Source: Ignavibacteriales bacterium (GTDB lineage: Bacteria > Bacteroidota > Ignavibacteria > Ignavibacteriales > Ignavibacteriaceae). From it: DNA of 9,548 nt. A program made the translations under genes and the position numbers. The stretch covers positions 1 to 9,548 of the forward strand of contig JAGUXE010000007.1 in assembly GCA_020061995.1 (NCBI GenBank). Direction: 5' to 3'. Shown in pieces: positions 1 to 6,509 of the stretch (position 1 is the first letter of the stretch; every line of letters begins with the position of its first letter). Under the pieces are notes generated by a model. That model made no database searches and was not told the origin of the DNA. It saw only the letters and a list, made by a program, of their open reading frames with translations.

Positions 1-1896
1 ACTATAATCAAGAGTTGATGAGTGTGATGATAAATTCGAAATCCTTATTGTATCTACTACCACTGCTGCATTTGTAAGTGTGTGAGATATCGACAATGGT
101 GTCACCGACATTTGTGGCGCGCCTAAGGTAGTAGCATTAGCCTGATTTGATAATTGCGATGTGTTCCCCCAAAAATCTTTAGAAACAATAGCAAAATAAT
201 AATTAGTATTGAAAATTAATCCTGATACACTAATATTTGCAGGTGTTCCGGCTACACCAGGTTCACCTTGAAAACTAATTTGGTTTGCGTTATTGAACGA
301 TGTAGTATCAGTTATAGGAGAAGTTGAAAATCTGATATCATAGGTTCTAACACCACCAAACGATGAGTCCGAAGGTGTAGTCCATTGAAGTTTCAAACTA
401 TTTGAAGTAATGTTTGTAACTGCGAGGTCCGTAATTTGAGTTGGAGCAGTTGAATCCGCACCTGTCAAAAATTGATACGCAGCCATTATATCAATTAAAC
501 CCTTACCGTAATTATTATCTTCACCAGCTTCACCTAAATCTCTTGCCGTTTCATATAAAGCAATTAGAATCTCTTTACCTGTTTTTTCAGGAAATGCTTG
601 CTTTAATAAAGCAACTGACCCGGCAATATGTGGGGAAGCCATAGAGGTTCCAGATAACGTTGTGTAGCCTGTTGCGGAGCCGGAAGAGCGTACATTTTCT
701 CCAGGTGCAGCAGCTTCAGGTTTAATCAGAAGTGAGCCCGTTCCTCCGCAAGTTGATGGACCTCTTGATGAGAAACTTGCAATAGGATTTGTACTACCAC
801 TAAGGAACGAAGCACCATTTATTGCAGCTGTAGCAAAAACGTTTACAGTATTTGTATTTATATTCTTAGGCATTGTAACAGTTGATGCACCAGGTCCACT
901 ATTTCCAGCAGAGAATACAACTGCAATACCTGCAACTTCAAGAGCATTAAAAATGGTGACATACTGTCCGGCACACTGGTTTACAGTAGAAGGGTCGTGC
1001 CAACTGTTATTTATTGCATCGGGCATGTCGGTAATAGTAGCTGGATTCCCGTCAGGGTCCATTGCCCATTGATATGCAAGCATGTGATTAGAAGTTGAAT
1101 TTCCAGCACAGATTGTTTTTGCTGCAATCCATTGTGCCCCAATTGCAACACCTATTGTATCACCTGTAGTTGGAGATATCCCCACCATTGTTCCGACGGT
1201 ATGAGTACCATGACCATCACAATCAGATGGAGTTAATGAACCTGCTCCCGGATCTAGCCATGCATGTGCAGCCGGTGATGTATTACCTCGCCATTTATGG
1301 TTAAGTGCAGGATGATTTGGATGAACTCCGGTATCTTCACCCATTACTAAACGACCTTGTCCTGTAATGCCGAGCTGCCACAATTTGTCGGCATTAATGA
1401 TTTTGAGTCCGGGTTCGACTGCTTCAATTCCTCTTGCAGCATCAATCTCTACAACTTGATATGGATCTAGAAATGTTTCAGCATCCAAATCGATCTCGTC
1501 TACATCTAATCGTAAGGCAAGACTATTTATAGCTGATTTTTTTGCTTCAACAATAACAGCATTTACAATCCACAAAGGTTTATAAGTAAATACATCGCTG
1601 GCTTCATATTGTTGCTGAATATAACTCAAAATCTGCTCTTGAGTATTCTGAGCTTTTTCTTTGAGAGCAGTAATAACCTTATACGCTCTCTCATTCATAG
1701 AGGCTTTCTCTGAATACAACTGTTCATCAAGAGTCAAGAGGTCAACTTGATCTCTCAGATAAACAATTGTTTTTATAAATTCGCCTTCAGATGAGTTGAG
1801 AAGTGCGCTTTGTAGGCGGTGGCTAACTATTGCCTGCCCCATTATAGAAATGTTAGCAATTATTACTAACAGTGTAAGTAGAAAAACTTTTTTCAC
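1..1896 (-). CDS. Secreted subtilisin-like serine protease (S8, bacillopeptidase F-like), C-terminus off the left edge
   Basis: Reading leftward from a GTG at 1896 there are 632 codons without a stop, so the 3' end lies outside the window. Residues 1-22 form a signal peptide (MKKVFLLTLLVIIANISIMGQA), so the product is exported. Residues about 30-150 look like an inhibitor-I9-type propeptide. The peptidase domain spans about 160-460 with the full S8 set: Asp188 (GEDTGVHPNHPAL), His229 (DGHGTHTVGTMVG), oxyanion Asn332 (FSAGNSGPG) and Ser418 (SGTSMASPHIAG). The stretches after the Asp and His motifs (HPAL..KWRG, IGVAIGAQWIAAKT) resemble bacillopeptidase F more than classical subtilisin. An FN3 domain follows at about 484-590. 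The final residues start a second Ig-like module (MSVTPLSISHTL) of a kind common in secreted Bacteroidota proteins. The GTG start is supported by AAGGAG at 1902-1907, five bases upstream. A C-terminal secretion or anchoring signal may exist outside the window. It is divergent from the pyr operon, so probably functionally unrelated. Confidence 0.95.
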   Translation of the reverse strand, partial: MKKVFLLTLLVIIANISIMGQAIVSHRLQSALLNSSEGEFIKTIVYLRDQVDLLTLDEQLYSEKASMNERAYKVITALKEKAQNTQEQILSYIQQQYEASDVFTYKPLWIVNAVIVEAKKSAINSLALRLDVDEIDLDAETFLDPYQVVEIDAARGIEAVEPGLKIINADKLWQLGITGQGRLVMGEDTGVHPNHPALNHKWRGNTSPAAHAWLDPGAGSLTPSDCDGHGTHTVGTMVGISPTTGDTIGVAIGAQWIAAKTICAGNSTSNHMLAYQWAMDPDGNPATITDMPDAINNSWHDPSTVNQCAGQYVTIFNALEVAGIAVVFSAGNSGPGASTVTMPKNINTNTVNVFATAAINGASFLSGSTNPIASFSSRGPSTCGGTGSLLIKPEAAAPGENVRSSGSATGYTTLSGTSMASPHIAGSVALLKQAFPEKTGKEILIALYETARDLGEAGEDNNYGKGLIDIMAAYQFLTGADSTAPTQITDLAVTNITSNSLKLQWTTPSDSSFGGVRTYDIRFSTSPITDTTSFNNANQISFQGEPGVAGTPANISVSGLIFNTNYYFAIVSKDFWGNTSQLSNQANATTLGAPQMSVTPLSISHTLTNAAVVVDTIRISNLSSHSSTLDYS

Positions 1897-2086
1897 GTTT
1901 TCTCCTTTTAATGATTCATTTTTTGATTTGCCCCTCAATCTAAAAAAGTTTTCTCTGATTTTCAAAGAAATAATTTTCCGAATTAGAAAAAAAAACTTTT
2001 TATTCTCTACAATAAATTTTAGCTTTGTACAATTAATTTTAATTTCACCTTTAAATCTATACAGCGAGATAGATAAGGAAACAAAT
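1897..2086. other. Divergent intergenic region between protease gene and pyr operon leader
   Basis: This very AT-rich stretch carries the upstream signals of two divergent transcription units. The protease Shine-Dalgarno and a candidate promoter lie on the minus strand. For the pyr direction I find no convincing -35/-10 pair. TAGCTTTG at 2020-2027 fits the Bacteroides-type -7 box (TAnnTTTG), but no TTTG box stands at the right distance upstream. I see no coding sequence here. Confidence 0.6.
1937..1965 (-). promoter_or_regulatory. Candidate sigma-70-type promoter of the protease gene
   Basis: On the minus strand TTGAAA (1960-1965) and TAGATT (1937-1942) are separated by exactly 17 bases. This gives a reasonable -35 and a weaker -10 (4 of 6 consensus bases). 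Transcription would start near 1930 and give a leader of about 35 bases before the GTG at 1896. It is found by eye only, in an AT-rich region where such matches also occur by chance. Confidence 0.4.
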
Positions 2087-2143
2087 ATGATATATATGTC
2101 TATAACAGTAATAGAGAGGACCTCAGAGGCTTTTGGCCGATGA
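2087..2143 (+). CDS. Putative 18-codon leader peptide upstream of pyrR
   Basis: An ATG at 2087 follows AAGGAA (2075-2080) with six bases of spacing, a better ribosome binding site than that of pyrR itself. The ORF encodes MIYMSITVIERTSEAFGR and stops with TGA at 2141-2143. The stop lies partly inside the GAGGA (2142-2146) that serves as the pyrR Shine-Dalgarno. Its last codons run through the two overlapping hairpins of the leader. The peptide has no recognisable function. If the ORF is real, its translation probably matters rather than its product: a ribosome ending at 2143 would have opened both hairpins and be placed to reinitiate at the pyrR ATG, 13 bases further on. It could also be a chance ORF. 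Confidence 0.4.
   Translation: MIYMSITVIERTSEAFGR
2115..2134 (+). promoter_or_regulatory. Candidate PyrR-binding RNA hairpin in the pyr leader
   Basis: The bases at 2118-2131 (GGACCTCAGAGGCT) line up with the known PyrR-binding consensus ARUCCNGNGAGGYU. They match at all but three of its positions (A1 is G, U3 is A, the loop G7 is C). The fold is also preserved: 2118-2119 pair with 2130-2131, A2120 is a single-base bulge, CC (2121-2122) pairs with GG (2128-2129), and the loop is UCAGA. The lower stem extends through 2115-2117 with 2132-2134. Its position 23 bases before pyrR supports autoregulation. The lost loop G is a real weakness, and the match was made by eye. Confidence 0.45.
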
Positions 2144-2152
2144 GGATTTTTT
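2121..2152 (+). terminator. Terminator-like attenuator hairpin covering the pyrR Shine-Dalgarno
   Basis: CCTCA (2121-2125) pairs with TGAGG (2141-2145) and GGC (2128-2130) with GCC (2136-2138), around a TTTTG loop. The two stems are separated by a symmetric GA/GA internal loop, which can form tandem G-A pairs. Six T follow at 2147-2152. This is the shape of an intrinsic terminator, placed directly before the pyrR ATG. The 3' strand includes the first bases of the pyrR Shine-Dalgarno (GAGGA, 2142-2146), so the same structure could block translation. It cannot coexist with the PyrR-site-like hairpin, which uses 2121-2131. Confidence 0.45.
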
Positions 2153-2156
2153 ATTT

Positions 2157-2708
2157 ATGAAAATCAAAGCAAAAATAATTGATGAAATAGGGATGAACCG
2201 AATCATCACTCGTATTTCTCATGAAATAATTGAGAGAAATAAAGGTTCAAAAAACATAGTTTTATTGGGAATGCGTACTCGGGGTGAGTTTTTGGCAAAA
2301 AGGATTCAAAAGAAAATTGCTGAACTTGAAAATCAAGAACTTCCACTCGGCATTTTGGATGTTACTTTATACAGAGATGATTTCAGAAAAAGAATGAAAC
2401 AACCTGAAGTATCGGTTTCAGATATTCGATTCGATATGAATGATAAAGATGTGATTCTTATTGATGATGTGCTTTATACCGGAAGAACCGTTCGTTCGGC
2501 ATTGAGTGCGCTTATGGAATTTGGTCGTCCGGAAACCATACAACTTTTTGTTCTTGTGGATAGAGGACATAGAGAATTACCTATAAGTGCAGACTATATC
2601 GGTAAAAATATTCCCACATCGATAAATGAAGAAGTTAGAGTAAAAATGACTGAAGTTGATGGTGAGGACGCTGTCTACTTAGTCGATATCAGTGATGATA
2701 ATAATTAA
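2157..2708 (+). CDS. pyrR: PyrR bifunctional pyr operon RNA-binding regulator / uracil phosphoribosyltransferase
   Basis: The product is 183 residues, the usual PyrR length. PyrR is a cytoplasmic type I phosphoribosyltransferase-fold protein that binds pyr leader RNA when UMP is high and often has weak uracil phosphoribosyltransferase activity. Visible family features are GMRTRG (38-43), DVTLYRDD (68-75) and the PRPP-binding loop VILIDDVLYTGRT (99-111). The start chosen is ATG 2157, with GAGGA at 2142-2146, because MKIKAKIIDEIGMNRIITRI aligns with normal PyrR N-termini. A TTG at 2133 in the same frame would add eight residues unlike the family. It is first in a pyrR-pyrB-pyrC operon, with 14 bases before pyrB. 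The leader holds a candidate PyrR site, which suggests that PyrR controls its own operon. Confidence 0.95.
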   Translation: MKIKAKIIDEIGMNRIITRISHEIIERNKGSKNIVLLGMRTRGEFLAKRIQKKIAELENQELPLGILDVTLYRDDFRKRMKQPEVSVSDIRFDMNDKDVILIDDVLYTGRTVRSALSALMEFGRPETIQLFVLVDRGHRELPISADYIGKNIPTSINEEVRVKMTEVDGEDAVYLVDISDDNN

Positions 2709-2722
2709 TAAGAAAGGCTAAA

Positions 2723-3643
2723 ATGTCATTATCAAGCAGACATTTATTAGGAATGCAGGGTGTTTCAAGAAGTGATATTCAACTAATTCTTGATACAGCA
2801 ATTACATTCAAAGAAGTTCTCGAAAGACCAATTAAAAGAGTTCCCACTTTACAAGGGAAAACAGTAGTAAATCTTTTTTACGAAAATTCTACCCGAACAC
2901 GAATCTCTTTTGAATTAGCAGAAAAACGCTTATCAGCAGATGCGGTTAATTTTTCTGTCTCAACCAGCAGTGTTTCTAAAGGAGAAAGTTTTAAAGATAC
3001 TATCAAAAATATCGAAGCAATGAAAGTCGATATGATTGTAGTTCGTCATGCAGCTGCAGGAGTACCGCATTATCTTACACAGATTTCAGACTCAAATGTT
3101 ATCAATGCAGGTGATGGTATTCACGAACACCCAACTCAAGCACTTTTAGATATGTATTCAATAAAAGAAAAACTAGGGAAACTTGATGGCATTAAAGTTT
3201 GTATCGTTGGAGATATAGCCCACAGTCGTGTAGCCCTTTCAAATATATTTGGATTAAAAACCATGGGAGCTGATGTCTCGGTTTGTGGTCCTTCAACCAT
3301 GATTCCAAAACAAATGGAAGAATTGGGAGTCAAAATAATTCATAATATTGATGAAGCAATTCAGGAAAATGATGTACTCAATATATTAAGGATTCAATTA
3401 GAACGTAAAGCTCGCGAATATTTCCCATCTATAAGAGAGTATCATAAATATTTTGGAATTACTGAAGAACGACTTTCTAAAAACGGAAAAGATATAGTGA
3501 TTTTGCATCCGGGTCCTATCAATCGCGGAGTAGAAATTTCTTCTGAGGTTGCTGATGGACCATACCAAATTATTTTGAACCAGGTAACAAATGGTGTAGC
3601 TGTAAGAATGGCTGTTTTGTATTTATTAGGAACCCAGAATTAA
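2723..3643 (+). CDS. pyrB: Aspartate carbamoyltransferase catalytic subunit
   Basis: This is the second committed enzyme of pyrimidine synthesis, condensing carbamoyl phosphate and aspartate to N-carbamoyl-L-aspartate in the cytoplasm. The 306 residues match the usual catalytic-chain length. The carbamoyl-phosphate loop STRTR is at 56-60, SKGES with Lys86 at 85-89, Arg108-His109 follow, HPTQ is at 136-139, and the aspartate-site segments RIQLER and HPGPINRG lie in the C-terminal half. All key residues are present. ATG 2723 is preceded by AAAGG at 2713-2717, five bases away. It sits 14 bases after pyrR and 12 before pyrC. No pyrI regulatory chain is present nearby, as expected for a PyrR-regulated operon. 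The product is most likely a trimer of catalytic chains, possibly complexed with PyrC. Confidence 0.97.
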   Translation: MSLSSRHLLGMQGVSRSDIQLILDTAITFKEVLERPIKRVPTLQGKTVVNLFYENSTRTRISFELAEKRLSADAVNFSVSTSSVSKGESFKDTIKNIEAMKVDMIVVRHAAAGVPHYLTQISDSNVINAGDGIHEHPTQALLDMYSIKEKLGKLDGIKVCIVGDIAHSRVALSNIFGLKTMGADVSVCGPSTMIPKQMEELGVKIIHNIDEAIQENDVLNILRIQLERKAREYFPSIREYHKYFGITEERLSKNGKDIVILHPGPINRGVEISSEVADGPYQIILNQVTNGVAVRMAVLYLLGTQN

Positions 3644-3655
3644 GGACGTTAAAAA

Positions 3656-4945
3656 ATGAAAATCGCATTAAAAAATGTTATTCTTTTTAATCCCGATCAG
3701 AAAATGAATAAAAAAAGTAATTTGGTCATTATTGATGGGGTAATTAGTAAAATTGGCACTTTAACAAGTGAAGAATTAAAAAATTGTCAGATTTATGATT
3801 TCAACGACAAATATTGTGTCCCCGGTTTATTTGATATGCATGTTCACCTTCGTGAACCTGGAAGAGAAGATGAAGAAACTGTCGTTACCGGATGTAATGC
3901 CGCCGCAAAGGGAGGTTTTACCGGTATAGCATGCATGCCAAATACCGAACCTGCAATTGACTCTGCTGAAATAGTTTCTTTTATAAAACAAAAAGCGAAA
4001 GACCATCTTGTTGATGTTTATCCCGTAGCTGCAGCTACAATGGGAAGAAAGGGAGAAACTTTATCACCGATGTCGGAGTTGGTAGATGCAGGGGCAGTTG
4101 GTTTTTCTGATGATGGTGTTGCAATAAAAACAGCACGAATTTTAAAGACCGCATTAGAATATTCAAAAATGTTTGATACCCCAATTATTGAACATTGTGA
4201 AGATGATTCTTTAGCCGGTGGAGCAATGAATGAAGGAATAAATTCAACATTGTTGGGTTTACCTCCAATTCCATCAGTAGCTGAAGATTTAATTGTTAGT
4301 AGAGACATTTTGATGGCCGAATATACAGGGGGAAGAGTCCATATAGCTCACATAAGTACTAAAAACGCTGTTGAACTTGTTAGACAAGCAAAAGCTAAAG
4401 GTATCAAAGTTACTGCAGAAGTTACTCCACATCATTTTCACATGACCGAAGATGCAGTTCAAACTTATAATACCAATACTAAAATGAATCCACCTCTCAG
4501 AACTTCTAATGATATTGAAGCCATCATTGAAGGATTAAAAGATGGTACAATTGATTGCATCGCCAGTGACCATGCCCCTCATTCTTTAGAAGAAAAAGAG
4601 ATGGAGTTTGAATATGCTCCTAATGGTATTTTGGGTTTAGAGACTCAACTTGGTTTAGCCCTTTCTGAATTGTACCATAAACATATCCTTTCGTTAGAGC
4701 AATTGATTGAGAAGTTATGCATCAATCCGAGAAAAATCTTGAAGCTAAAAATTCCAAAATTTGAAGTTGGTGAAAAAGCAAATTTTACAATTATTGATAC
4801 TGATGAAGTCTGGAGTGTTGATATAAAGAAATTTAAAAGTATATCAAAAAATTCACCATTCCACAATCGATTATTAAAGGGAAAAGCCATTGGCGTTATC
4901 AATAATAACTCCTTTTATCACAATGAGAAATTCCACTCAATTTAA
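3656..4945 (+). CDS. pyrC: Dihydroorotase, class I
   Basis: It cyclises N-carbamoyl-aspartate to dihydroorotate, the step after PyrB. The 429 residues are typical of class I enzymes. Metal and catalytic residues are visible: His62 and His64 in DMHVHLREPG, Asp152-Asp153 in GFSDDG, His180 in EHCEDD, His232 in IAHIST, and Asp305 in SDHAPH. Class I enzymes use an Asp of the SDDG motif where class II enzymes have a carboxylated lysine. MPNTEP and NPPLR are substrate-side motifs of active dihydroorotases, so this is unlikely to be one of the catalytically dead PyrC homologues. AAGGA (3642-3646) overlaps the pyrB stop and lies nine bases before the ATG. It is the last gene of the operon, followed by a strong terminator. 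The extreme C-terminus is lysine- and asparagine-rich and less conserved. Confidence 0.96.
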   Translation: MKIALKNVILFNPDQKMNKKSNLVIIDGVISKIGTLTSEELKNCQIYDFNDKYCVPGLFDMHVHLREPGREDEETVVTGCNAAAKGGFTGIACMPNTEPAIDSAEIVSFIKQKAKDHLVDVYPVAAATMGRKGETLSPMSELVDAGAVGFSDDGVAIKTARILKTALEYSKMFDTPIIEHCEDDSLAGGAMNEGINSTLLGLPPIPSVAEDLIVSRDILMAEYTGGRVHIAHISTKNAVELVRQAKAKGIKVTAEVTPHHFHMTEDAVQTYNTNTKMNPPLRTSNDIEAIIEGLKDGTIDCIASDHAPHSLEEKEMEFEYAPNGILGLETQLGLALSELYHKHILSLEQLIEKLCINPRKILKLKIPKFEVGEKANFTIIDTDEVWSVDIKKFKSISKNSPFHNRLLKGKAIGVINNNSFYHNEKFHSI

Positions 4946-4957
4946 GTATTAGCTTTG

Positions 4958-4996
4958 TAGACAAGAAGAGATTACTTCTTCTTGTCTATTCTTTAA
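4958..4996 (+). terminator. Intrinsic terminator after pyrC
   Basis: A perfect 12-bp stem, TAGACAAGAAGA (4958-4969) with TCTTCTTGTCTA (4977-4988), encloses a 7-base loop. A T-rich tail (TTCTTTAA) follows, starting 13 bases after the pyrC stop. The tail is imperfect, but position and stem quality support the end of the pyr operon here. Confidence 0.8.
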
Positions 4997-5068
4997 TCTA
5001 CATGTCCATTATAAAATACAACCATTAACCAAATCTGCTGGATTTTAGCCAAAAACAAGAAATAAAAC

Positions 5069-5084
5069 TGGCACTCTCTTTGAT
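5069..5084 (+). promoter_or_regulatory. Sigma-54-like promoter match upstream of the lipoprotein gene
   Basis: TGGCAC (5069-5074), five bases, then TTGAT (5080-5084) resembles the sigma-54 -24/-12 pattern TGGCAC-N5-TTGCW. It lies 32 bases before the lipoprotein ATG. The -24 half is perfect, but the normally near-invariant GC of the -12 element is GA here, which argues against it. I see no clear sigma-70 promoter in the same 170-base gap. Confidence 0.2.
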
Positions 5085-5116
5085 TCTATTAATCCAAAGA
5101 CTGAAAGGAGAAAGTC

Positions 5117-5938
5117 ATGTTACAAAAATCTTTAATATCGTTTTTAATAACCCTCACATTTTTTGTTTTAGGTTGTGATGATTCAGATTATTTTTCTTCA
5201 CGTGACTATCAGGCACCTGCAGCTCCAAGAGGATTAGAAGTTGTAAATGGTGACAATAGAGCAGATATTTCATGGATAAGTAATCGCGAAGGTGATTTAT
5301 CCGGTTATAATATTTATTTCAGTTATGAATATGACGGCGAGTATGAATTAATAGGAACCACCAGATCTGATTATTACATTGATTATGGAGCCAGAAACGG
5401 TGAAAAATATTATTATGCTGTAACCGCATTTGATTATAACGGGAATGAAAGCGAATTGAGTTATGAACTCGTCTATTCTGCACCACGCCCTGAAGGTTTT
5501 AATCAAGCAATTTTTGATTATCGAAAATTTCCGAATAATTCAGGTTACAATTTTGCAGATTATCGAGTCCGACCATACGATGACCTTAGTACAGATTTCT
5601 TCTTCGAGAACTATAACGGAACATTTTACTTAAATGTATGGAGTGATTCAGATATCTTAGATTTGGGACCAACAACAAGTATTTATGATATTGACTATGC
5701 ACCTTCAAGTGGCTGGTCAACTACGAAAGATGAAGTTGCAAAGGTTGGACATACATACGCATTCTGGACATGGGATAATCATTATGCAAAAATAAGAATT
5801 AAAGCAATAACAAATGAACGTGTAGTATTCGATTGGGCTTATCAAATGATTGCCGGCGAAAGAGCTCTAAAGCAACACATTCAAAAACAAAGAGAACCGT
5901 TGAAAAGGAATTCGAATCGAATCGAGATAGCCAAATAA
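5117..5938 (+). CDS. FN3-domain lipoprotein with an unrecognised C-terminal domain
   Basis: The product has 273 residues. The N-terminus is a lipoprotein signal: a lysine, a hydrophobic stretch, and a VLGC lipobox with lipidated Cys20, followed by the acidic sequence DDSD. Residues about 33-127 form a fibronectin type III domain (APAAPRGLEVV..., ISW, YNIYFS, YYYAVTAFDYNGNES). Residues about 128-255 are a second, mainly beta domain rich in aromatics (GHTYAFWTWDNHYAKIRI, VVFDWAYQ). Its 'GHTYAFWTWDNHYAKIRI' strand pair faintly recalls HmuY-like lipoproteins, but I cannot assign it. The tail is basic and glutamine-rich. The start is firm, with AAAGGAG at 5104-5110. It is a single-gene unit with terminators on both sides. 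It is probably exposed on the cell envelope; no function can be given. Confidence 0.85.
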   Translation: MLQKSLISFLITLTFFVLGCDDSDYFSSRDYQAPAAPRGLEVVNGDNRADISWISNREGDLSGYNIYFSYEYDGEYELIGTTRSDYYIDYGARNGEKYYYAVTAFDYNGNESELSYELVYSAPRPEGFNQAIFDYRKFPNNSGYNFADYRVRPYDDLSTDFFFENYNGTFYLNVWSDSDILDLGPTTSIYDIDYAPSSGWSTTKDEVAKVGHTYAFWTWDNHYAKIRIKAITNERVVFDWAYQMIAGERALKQHIQKQREPLKRNSNRIEIAK

Positions 5939-5959
5939 TCAACAATAAAATAATTCAAC

Positions 5960-5999
5960 AGAAAAGCATATTCGATACTGAATATGCTTTTCTATTTTT
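5960..5999 (+). terminator. Intrinsic terminator after the lipoprotein gene
   Basis: A perfect 14-bp stem, AGAAAAGCATATTC (5960-5973) with GAATATGCTTTTCT (5980-5993), has a 6-base loop. It is followed by ATTTTT, beginning 21 bases after the lipoprotein stop. An A-rich stretch on the 5' side could let it work weakly in reverse, but no gene converges on it. Confidence 0.88.
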
Positions 6000-6065
6000 A
6001 AGTAATAGCTTTATCTGGTTTTAGTTATTAATATTGGTTAAATTTCGGGAAATGATGAGCTTACA

Positions 6066-6509
6066 ATGAAGAGCATAATTCTAATATATATATTATTTGT
6101 GGTTTCTGTTCCTGTTAGGAACCAGAATATCACTTGGAACGCAATTGGTACAGCAACTTCTGTTATACAACAAGAGGCTTCTGTAGTTTTTAATGATATT
6201 GAAAATGGATTTAATTCCGGGAATGTGGCTGCGTTTTCAAAATATTTTTCGACTGAAACATTTCTGAGTCTTAATATCGGAATAGCTGATTACTACAGTT
6301 CAAATCAAAGTTATTATGTACTCCAAAATTTTTTTAATATAAATAAACCAATCAGTTTTAAATATACAAGTAGTACCTCGGGTAATAATGCTTATGCAAC
6401 CGGAATTCTAAATTACGAGTCAAAAAGCAAACGTGAAACTGCCCAAGTATTTATATCACTTGATACTAGCGGAAAAAATTGGAAAATTTCTCAAATTACA
6501 ATAAAGTGA
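6066..6509 (+). CDS. Small exported NTF2-like protein, DUF4783-type
   Basis: The product has 147 residues with a hydrophobic N-terminal segment (MKSIILIYILFVVSVPV) that acts as a signal peptide or anchor. The rest has the layout of DUF4783, a Bacteroidota-enriched NTF2-like family of unknown function. There is a helix with FNSGNVAAFSKYFS, a SNQSYYVLQNFF segment, then beta strands (ISFKYTSS, YATGILNYES, ETAQVFISL) and a terminal WKISQITI strand. It is assigned by eye from this pattern. There is no strong Shine-Dalgarno before ATG 6066. Its stop (TGA 6507-6509) overlaps the GTG of the next gene by four bases (6506-6509). That suggests translational coupling to the sensor kinase and perhaps a shared role, such as a periplasmic partner of its sensor domains. 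That role is inference only. Confidence 0.8.
   Translation: MKSIILIYILFVVSVPVRNQNITWNAIGTATSVIQQEASVVFNDIENGFNSGNVAAFSKYFSTETFLSLNIGIADYYSSNQSYYVLQNFFNINKPISFKYTSSTSGNNAYATGILNYESKSKRETAQVFISLDTSGKNWKISQITIK

Noticed and set aside
1796..2143. 115-codon plus-strand ORF across the intergenic region
   Set aside because: Its first part is antisense to the protease N-terminus and its middle is low-complexity AT-rich sequence. Only the last 18 codons, with their own Shine-Dalgarno, are worth keeping as a putative leader ORF.
2133..2156. TTG start giving pyrR eight extra residues
   Set aside because: The extension (MADEDFLF) does not fit PyrR N-termini, the TTG lies inside the leader hairpins, and ATG 2157 has a usable Shine-Dalgarno.
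4018..4902. Two minus-strand ORFs (4018-4308 and 4645-4902) within pyrC
   Set aside because: Both are antisense shadows of a fully conserved dihydroorotase gene.
2020..4959. TAGCTTTGTA at 2020-2029 and again at 4950-4959, fitting the Bacteroides -7 box TAnnTTTG
   Set aside because: No matching upstream TTTG box at the right distance, and the second copy is just before a terminator. It is likely chance in AT-rich DNA.
5078..5099. Imperfect inverted repeat CTTTGATT...AATCCAAAG before the lipoprotein gene, possible operator
   Set aside because: Eight base pairs with a bulge and low G+C; no second copy or known operator match.
6052..6069. Five-codon ORF ATGATGAGCTTACAATGA overlapping the start of the DUF4783-like gene
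   Set aside because: Too short to separate from chance, and no structure around it suggests regulation.
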